Below are positions 31,862-35,930 of a stretch of 35,930 nucleotides of DNA, one piece after another. The position numbers were made by a program, and so were the translations under genes. The stretch is from an uncultured Blautia sp. (GTDB lineage: Bacteria; Bacillota; Clostridia; Lachnospirales; Lachnospiraceae), in the NCBI RefSeq assembly GCF_934372025.1, contig NZ_CAKROJ010000018.1, positions 1-35,930 on the forward strand. The letters are read 5' to 3'. Within the stretch, counting starts at the first letter, position 1; each line of letters opens with the position of its first letter. The notes beneath the pieces are model-generated. The model was not told the DNA's origin. It did not search any database and saw only the letters and a program-made list of their open reading frames with translations.

Positions 31862-34800
31862 CAGTCTTCTACCTCCTCTGCAAATGCTTTCCAGATTTCC
31901 TCATCCGCAAATTGCTTCAGTCTGCGGAATTCATATCCAGGAATCTTACGATCAAACCCACAGGTTCCCTGATACGGGCAATAGGTACATGCATTTCGAT
32001 TTCCCATTTCATACGGTGCCACCTCCGCATTTCCATCCATTATGGATTCCCGGATATCTGTAATCTTCTTTTTGACATACTCATCCAGAAGTGCAAACTG
32101 TGTCTCATCCGCTACAGAGGCTCCCTTTCTGAGAGTCCCTTTTGTTGTATAGGACAATGGCAGCGAAACTGTAGTTTTATCCAGACATTCAATCACATGA
32201 TCATCCTTCATTACCAGACCATTCATCTTCAACTTTTTAAATATCTCCGGATTCAGCTCGTCCAGATCATCTTCCAGTTCTTTCTGAAGCATCGGATCTT
32301 TTACATTATAATAAAAAATCCCCGCCGGTCGTACTTCGCATCCTTCATGTTTTTTCTTTTCAGCCTGTATCGCTGCATCCATATAAACAACCAGCTGCAT
32401 CTGCAAACCATAATATATGCTGACCAGATCAAAGGAAGTATTTCCTGTTTTATAATCGATGATTTTTACATAGACTTTATCATCTTCTTTCATGACATCC
32501 AGACGGTCAATACGTCCGCCCCCTATGGATACTTCAAACCCTTCCGGCTGAAACTGTCCGTTCTTCAGCTGTTCCTGCAAAGCCCATACCGTTCTTCGGA
32601 GAATTCTTCTTGTACGCTCGATCATGTAATGATTTCTGGCGCTGCTCTGAAGGATCGTATTTCCATAATCTGCAGCCACTTTATCCAGACAGGCATCTGC
32701 AATCTCATCTCGCTCTCTGTCAGCAAGATCACTCCATTTCAAACGTCTGTGATTAAGTTCTGCTGCGAAATCCTCCAGTGCCTGATGAATGATATTCCCC
32801 ATATCCATTGCCCGGAATTCATATTCTGCACGTTCTGTTATTTCAAGTCCATATTTCAGAAAATGTGCAAATGCACACGCTGAGAAGCGTTCCAGTCTCG
32901 TTGCGCCATTCGGTGACACCTCTCCATAAAGAGCTTTCGCCACACTTTTGCTGATCTGATCTGTCGGTTTACAAAGAAAAGCTGCATCTCTCAGTCTTTC
33001 TGTCATTGTACGATATTTCGGACTATTCAGATACCAGCTGTATAACTCAGCAAACAACGGATTATTATTACGTTTTTCTTCATCTGTCAGATTTTCCAGC
33101 AGATAATCTACAGAGGTGTTCGGTGTTTCCAGCAGATTCAGTTGATTATCCGGTTCTTCTGCCCGTTCTGTACGAATATTCGGAAACAGCATCTGTATCG
33201 TACGAATCAGAAAAGCCGGCCCTGCTGCTTCTCCCTTACCAGTTGACTGACTATAAGAAAGACAAAGACTTTCACAGGGTTTTGTCAGATTCAGGTAAAG
33301 ATAAAAACGTTGCATATTCATCAGTTCTTTTGGTCCGGGAGCCAGTTCGATTCCCTGGCTGTCAAGAAAATCTCTGTCCATTTCCGTAAGAATACCACCT
33401 GATTCTGTGTTCTTCGGTATACAACCTTCATTCACACCAACAAAGAACAGTGTTCTGACATCTTTCAGTCGTGTTCTTTCCATGTCACCGATCAGAACCT
33501 GATCGATTCCAGGTGGAATCAAGGCAACCTTTGCCTGAGCCATACCCGTTTCAAAAAGCTGTCGGAATTCTTCCGGAGAAACTGTTTCTTCGCCCAGAAT
33601 ACTGACCATTTTATCAAGCAGTTCCATCACAATTCCATAGATCTGTGCGTATTCTTTTTCCATTGCACGATCACCCTGATTTTTAAAAATCAGTTCCTGC
33701 TGTTTCAGTTTTTCCTGTACATGACTTTTGACAATAAACTCATATAAACACTTACTGTACTCCTTTATTGTCTTCTTTCTGCCTGAGAATCCTTCTGCAA
33801 AATCTCCCACTTCTTCTGTAAACTGTTCACGTATCTGGTTGATTTCCATAACAGAAGCCGGATCCATATCACGATATATTCTTACCCATTTCTCCTTCCA
33901 TTTTTGAAATCCACGAATCCCCAGTGCAATCACATAATTTTCCAGAAGATCCGTTTCATGCCGTGAAATATCTGACATTCCACAACGAAGATAACGAAAA
34001 ACACTTTCGTAACTGAAGCCCTGCACCACCATCTCCAGGGCAGCACGCAGATATTCCACAAACGGATTCATAAGTACCGAATGCTTTTCATCCACAAAAA
34101 AAGGAATTCCCGCATCATCAAATACATATCTTGCTATGCTCCCATACTCTTCCAGATTTCCTGTGATCACTGCAATCTGTCCATACCTGTATTCTTTTTC
34201 ACGTACCAGCCGACAAATTCTTCTTGCAGTCTCTTCAAGTTCTTTCTGTGGATTTCCGGCACTGAAAATCTGTACCTCATTTTGTTCTGCTTCATAAGTT
34301 TTTCTATGATAACGAAACAGATTCTGCTCCAGAAACGCAAGTGCAGGCCTCTCTGCAAAACGAGAATCCGCTCCTGGTTTTACCCAGATCGGATCATCCA
34401 TATCCTTTGTAAATTCTGCCAGAGAACGAATCATCCTGTGACTCATATAGAACAATTCATGTGGTTTTCCTCTTCCGGACAGTTTCTCTCTTACATCCAT
34501 TGTAACCGTTACGGACATTCGTTCACATACTTTAAGAAGTTCACGAATGACCGTATGCTGTATCGGTGTAAAGCCAGTATAACCATCAAGCACAATAACA
34601 CTTCCCTTAAGCTTTTGCGAAAAGGGAATTTCTCTTGCCAATACCTCCAGCACCTCTTCTGCTGTCATAAAATGATCCGCCAGATATTCCCGAAAAGCCT
34701 GATACAGAATTGCCACATCCCTGAGTTTCATCTGCAAAAGAGGTTTATCTTCTGCATCTGCAAGCATTTTGTCCATTTCCTCTTCATGGATTTCATACTG

Positions 34801-35190
34801 CATAAACTCTGAAATCAACGATTTTACCTCATCCAGATATCCTGGCTTCTTCATCTGATTTTTCAGATATATCAACTTCTTCTGATTTACCTGTACCAGT
34901 TTCTGGAGAACCATGTTCTTTCCGGTTTCTTCCAGTACTTTGCGTGTATCTCCGCCAACCTCTTCAAAGATGCGGTATGCAAGTCTCTCAAAACTCAGAA
35001 CATCAATATTCAGAATCCCATTCTGTGGATGCATTTCCACAAGTGTTTTCTGCGTCTGCATCGTAAACTGTTCCGGTACGATCACATAATACATCTTTCC
35101 CGGATGGTCGACTGCTTCGCGTATGACATTCTGATATGCAATGTATGATTTTCCGGCGCCGGAATTTCCAATGATAAACTGAAGCGACAT
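31861..35190 (-). CDS. addB: ATP-dependent helicase/nuclease subunit B
   Basis: AddB (1109 residues), partner of AddA, with an inactive helicase-like body that reads Chi and a C-terminal nuclease. Walker A is GNSGAGKS (residues 8-15). The nuclease motif is IIDYKTGN (Asp912, Lys914). The iron-sulfur staple is complete: Cys772 (SACAFAHFLKYG) and Cys1068, Cys1071, Cys1077 (CTYCPYQGTC), matching the Bacillus pattern. GGAGGGATGTT precedes the ATG. It is the first gene of the addB-addA operon, divergent from the small membrane protein at 35303. Confidence 0.96.
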   Translation of the reverse strand: MSLQFIIGNSGAGKSYIAYQNVIREAVDHPGKMYYVIVPEQFTMQTQKTLVEMHPQNGILNIDVLSFERLAYRIFEEVGGDTRKVLEETGKNMVLQKLVQVNQKKLIYLKNQMKKPGYLDEVKSLISEFMQYEIHEEEMDKMLADAEDKPLLQMKLRDVAILYQAFREYLADHFMTAEEVLEVLAREIPFSQKLKGSVIVLDGYTGFTPIQHTVIRELLKVCERMSVTVTMDVREKLSGRGKPHELFYMSHRMIRSLAEFTKDMDDPIWVKPGADSRFAERPALAFLEQNLFRYHRKTYEAEQNEVQIFSAGNPQKELEETARRICRLVREKEYRYGQIAVITGNLEEYGSIARYVFDDAGIPFFVDEKHSVLMNPFVEYLRAALEMVVQGFSYESVFRYLRCGMSDISRHETDLLENYVIALGIRGFQKWKEKWVRIYRDMDPASVMEINQIREQFTEEVGDFAEGFSGRKKTIKEYSKCLYEFIVKSHVQEKLKQQELIFKNQGDRAMEKEYAQIYGIVMELLDKMVSILGEETVSPEEFRQLFETGMAQAKVALIPPGIDQVLIGDMERTRLKDVRTLFFVGVNEGCIPKNTESGGILTEMDRDFLDSQGIELAPGPKELMNMQRFYLYLNLTKPCESLCLSYSQSTGKGEAAGPAFLIRTIQMLFPNIRTERAEEPDNQLNLLETPNTSVDYLLENLTDEEKRNNNPLFAELYSWYLNSPKYRTMTERLRDAAFLCKPTDQISKSVAKALYGEVSPNGATRLERFSACAFAHFLKYGLEITERAEYEFRAMDMGNIIHQALEDFAAELNHRRLKWSDLADRERDEIADACLDKVAADYGNTILQSSARNHYMIERTRRILRRTVWALQEQLKNGQFQPEGFEVSIGGGRIDRLDVMKEDDKVYVKIIDYKTGNTSFDLVSIYYGLQMQLVVYMDAAIQAEKKKHEGCEVRPAGIFYYNVKDPMLQKELEDDLDELNPEIFKKLKMNGLVMKDDHVIECLDKTTVSLPLSYTTKGTLRKGASVADETQFALLDEYVKKKITDIRESIMDGNAEVAPYEMGNRNACTYCPYQGTCGFDRKIPGYEFRRLKQFADEEIWKAFAEEVED

Positions 35191-35302
35191 AACATCCCTC
35201 CTTCATTTCTTTCAATTAATTTAACATAAATCTCTGTGAATTGTAATAAGATATACTGAATCTGAATGACTGTTCTGCTGAATAATATAGGAGGCCCTGT
35301 CC

Positions 35303-35746
35303 ATGAGTTCCAAAACAAAAATCATCGTTTTACATATGAAAGAAGTCATCTATACAGGAATCTTTTTATTGCTCCTCGTGATCCTGGGCGTACTGATGTT
35401 TCTTATGTTTGGTTCCGGAAAATCAGAAACGGCATCTTCCGATGCCGTTTCAAAATATATTCCAGGAGTTTACCGAACTTCTATCCACCTGAACAATAAT
35501 ACATTTGATATGGAAGTGACTGTAGATCAGACTCAGATAAAAGCAATTCATCTGACCAATCTGAGTGAAAGCACCTCTGCCATGTTTCCTCTGGTAGAAC
35601 CTGTACTTGACTCTCTCTCCAGCCAGATCTATTCCAAACAGTCACTGGATAATCTGGACTATTCCAGTGATCAGAAATACACTGCACTGATGCTGATCCA
35701 CGCAATTGATGAAACTGTATCCAAGGCAGCATTACCTGTTTCTTAA
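35303..35746 (+). CDS. Small membrane-anchored protein with an FMN_bind-like domain
   Basis: A 147-residue protein with one N-terminal membrane helix (about 16-37) and an external domain beginning KYIPGVYRTSIHLNNNTFDM, which follows the strand pattern of FMN-binding (FMN_bind/RnfG-like) domains. The covalent flavin motif (S/T-G-A-T) expected near the end is missing; that part reads SSDQKYTALMLIHAIDE. So it may share the fold without binding FMN covalently. AGGAGGCCCTGTCC precedes the ATG at 35303; an internal Met at residue 12 lacks a site. It is divergent from addB and convergent with nadE. The family call is tentative. Confidence 0.7.
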   Translation: MSSKTKIIVLHMKEVIYTGIFLLLLVILGVLMFLMFGSGKSETASSDAVSKYIPGVYRTSIHLNNNTFDMEVTVDQTQIKAIHLTNLSESTSAMFPLVEPVLDSLSSQIYSKQSLDNLDYSSDQKYTALMLIHAIDETVSKAALPVS

Positions 35747-35757
35747 AAACTGGCTTA

Positions 35758-35778
35758 TAAAATCAGATACGAATCTGA
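35758..35778 (-). terminator. Possible weak terminator of nadE
   Basis: ATCAGAT and ATCTGAT form a 7-base stem with a 4-base loop at the very end of nadE; on the minus strand it is followed by TTTTAT. The stem is short, so strength is doubtful. Confidence 0.35.
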
Positions 35779-35930
35779 TCCAGTTCTTTCATCCACAACG
35801 TCGCGCATGCATCGCTCGGCATACGAAGATCTCCTCTCGGAGATACAGCAACACTTCCAACCTTCGGTCCATCCGGCAGACAGGATCGTTTGAACTGCTG
35901 CATGAAAAATCTGCGATAAAAAGTTTTCAG
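35763..35930 (-). CDS. nadE: NAD+ synthetase, C-terminal 55 residues (cut by window edge)
   Basis: The minus strand is open from the right edge to a TGA at 35763-35765 and encodes the C-terminus of a glutamine-dependent NAD+ synthetase, which amidates nicotinate adenine dinucleotide to NAD+. Recognisable segments are FYRRFFMQQFKRSCLPDGPK, VGSVAVSPRGDLRMPSDACA and the ending LWMKELDQIRI. These match the tail of the long, two-domain NadE enzymes that carry an N-terminal glutaminase. The start lies outside the window. Confidence 0.88.
   Translation of the reverse strand: MKTFYRRFFMQQFKRSCLPDGPKVGSVAVSPRGDLRMPSDACATLWMKELDQIRI

Noticed and set aside
31912..32883. Plus-strand open frame of 323 residues opposite addB
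   Set aside because: Antisense shadow of a conserved nuclease domain with no family resemblance and no ribosome binding site.

Overview
The window looks like chromosomal core DNA from a spore-forming Firmicute, most likely a Lachnospiraceae member of Blautia/Dorea/Ruminococcus type. The basis is low-GC coding, strong AGGAGG ribosome binding sites, an S10 ribosomal operon, the murB-rapZ-whiA-HPr cluster, complete spoIIA and spoVA gene sets, an alpha/beta-type SASP gene, and AddAB in place of RecBCD. Species is inference only. No phage, insertion sequence, CRISPR array, tRNA or rRNA gene was seen. Most genes lie on the minus strand; only spoVAC-spoVAD-spoVAEb, an RsmF-like methyltransferase and one small membrane protein are on the plus strand.

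Layout from left to right. (1) 1-1553: the start of the S10 operon on the minus strand (rpsJ, rplC, truncated rplD), driven by a good sigma-A promoter and a long, strongly folded 5' leader. (2) 1724-2815: a membrane protein resembling a SipW-type signal peptidase without catalytic residues. (3) 2910-6721: tcdA, murB, rapZ, whiA and an HPr-like protein with Glu at position 15, a Crh-type locus lacking yvcK. (4) 7016-8924: spoVAC, spoVAD and spoVAEb (plus), converging across a two-way terminator on (5) 8976-11635: spoIIAA, spoIIAB, sigF, spoVAA, spoVAB (minus). (6) 11768-19342: valS, an LtaS-like sulfatase, folC, a 50-residue ORF and a zinc-ribbon/TPR membrane protein. (7) 19473-24025: a MacB-like ABC transporter whose permease carries a coiled coil of about 470 residues. 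(8) 24121-26510: a SASP gene with a sigma-G-like promoter, then the padR / DUF1700 / DUF4097 / pspC envelope operon with an operator-like inverted repeat over its promoter. (9) 26706-28115: an RsmF-like RNA methyltransferase. (10) 28157-35190: addB-addA. (11) 35303-35746: an FMN_bind-like small membrane protein, and the 3' end of nadE at the right edge.

How it fits together: the spoIIA genes activate sigma-F in the forespore, and spoVA products move dipicolinic acid into the spore and out at germination. SASP binds spore DNA, so this is a sporulation-rich stretch embedded in cell wall (murB, ltaS-like), translation and repair genes. A recurring design is that intergenic gaps are compressed so that the terminator of one gene and the promoter of the next share the same 60-100 bases. 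At valS and folC the promoter lies within the span of a long-loop hairpin, so only read-through RNA could form the full hairpin.

I found no clear new defence or mobile system. The best candidates for undescribed biology are the signal-peptidase-like pseudoenzyme, the Glu15 HPr, the glycine-phased coiled-coil permease, the zinc-ribbon/TPR membrane protein with its small upstream ORF, and the hairpin-spanned promoters.
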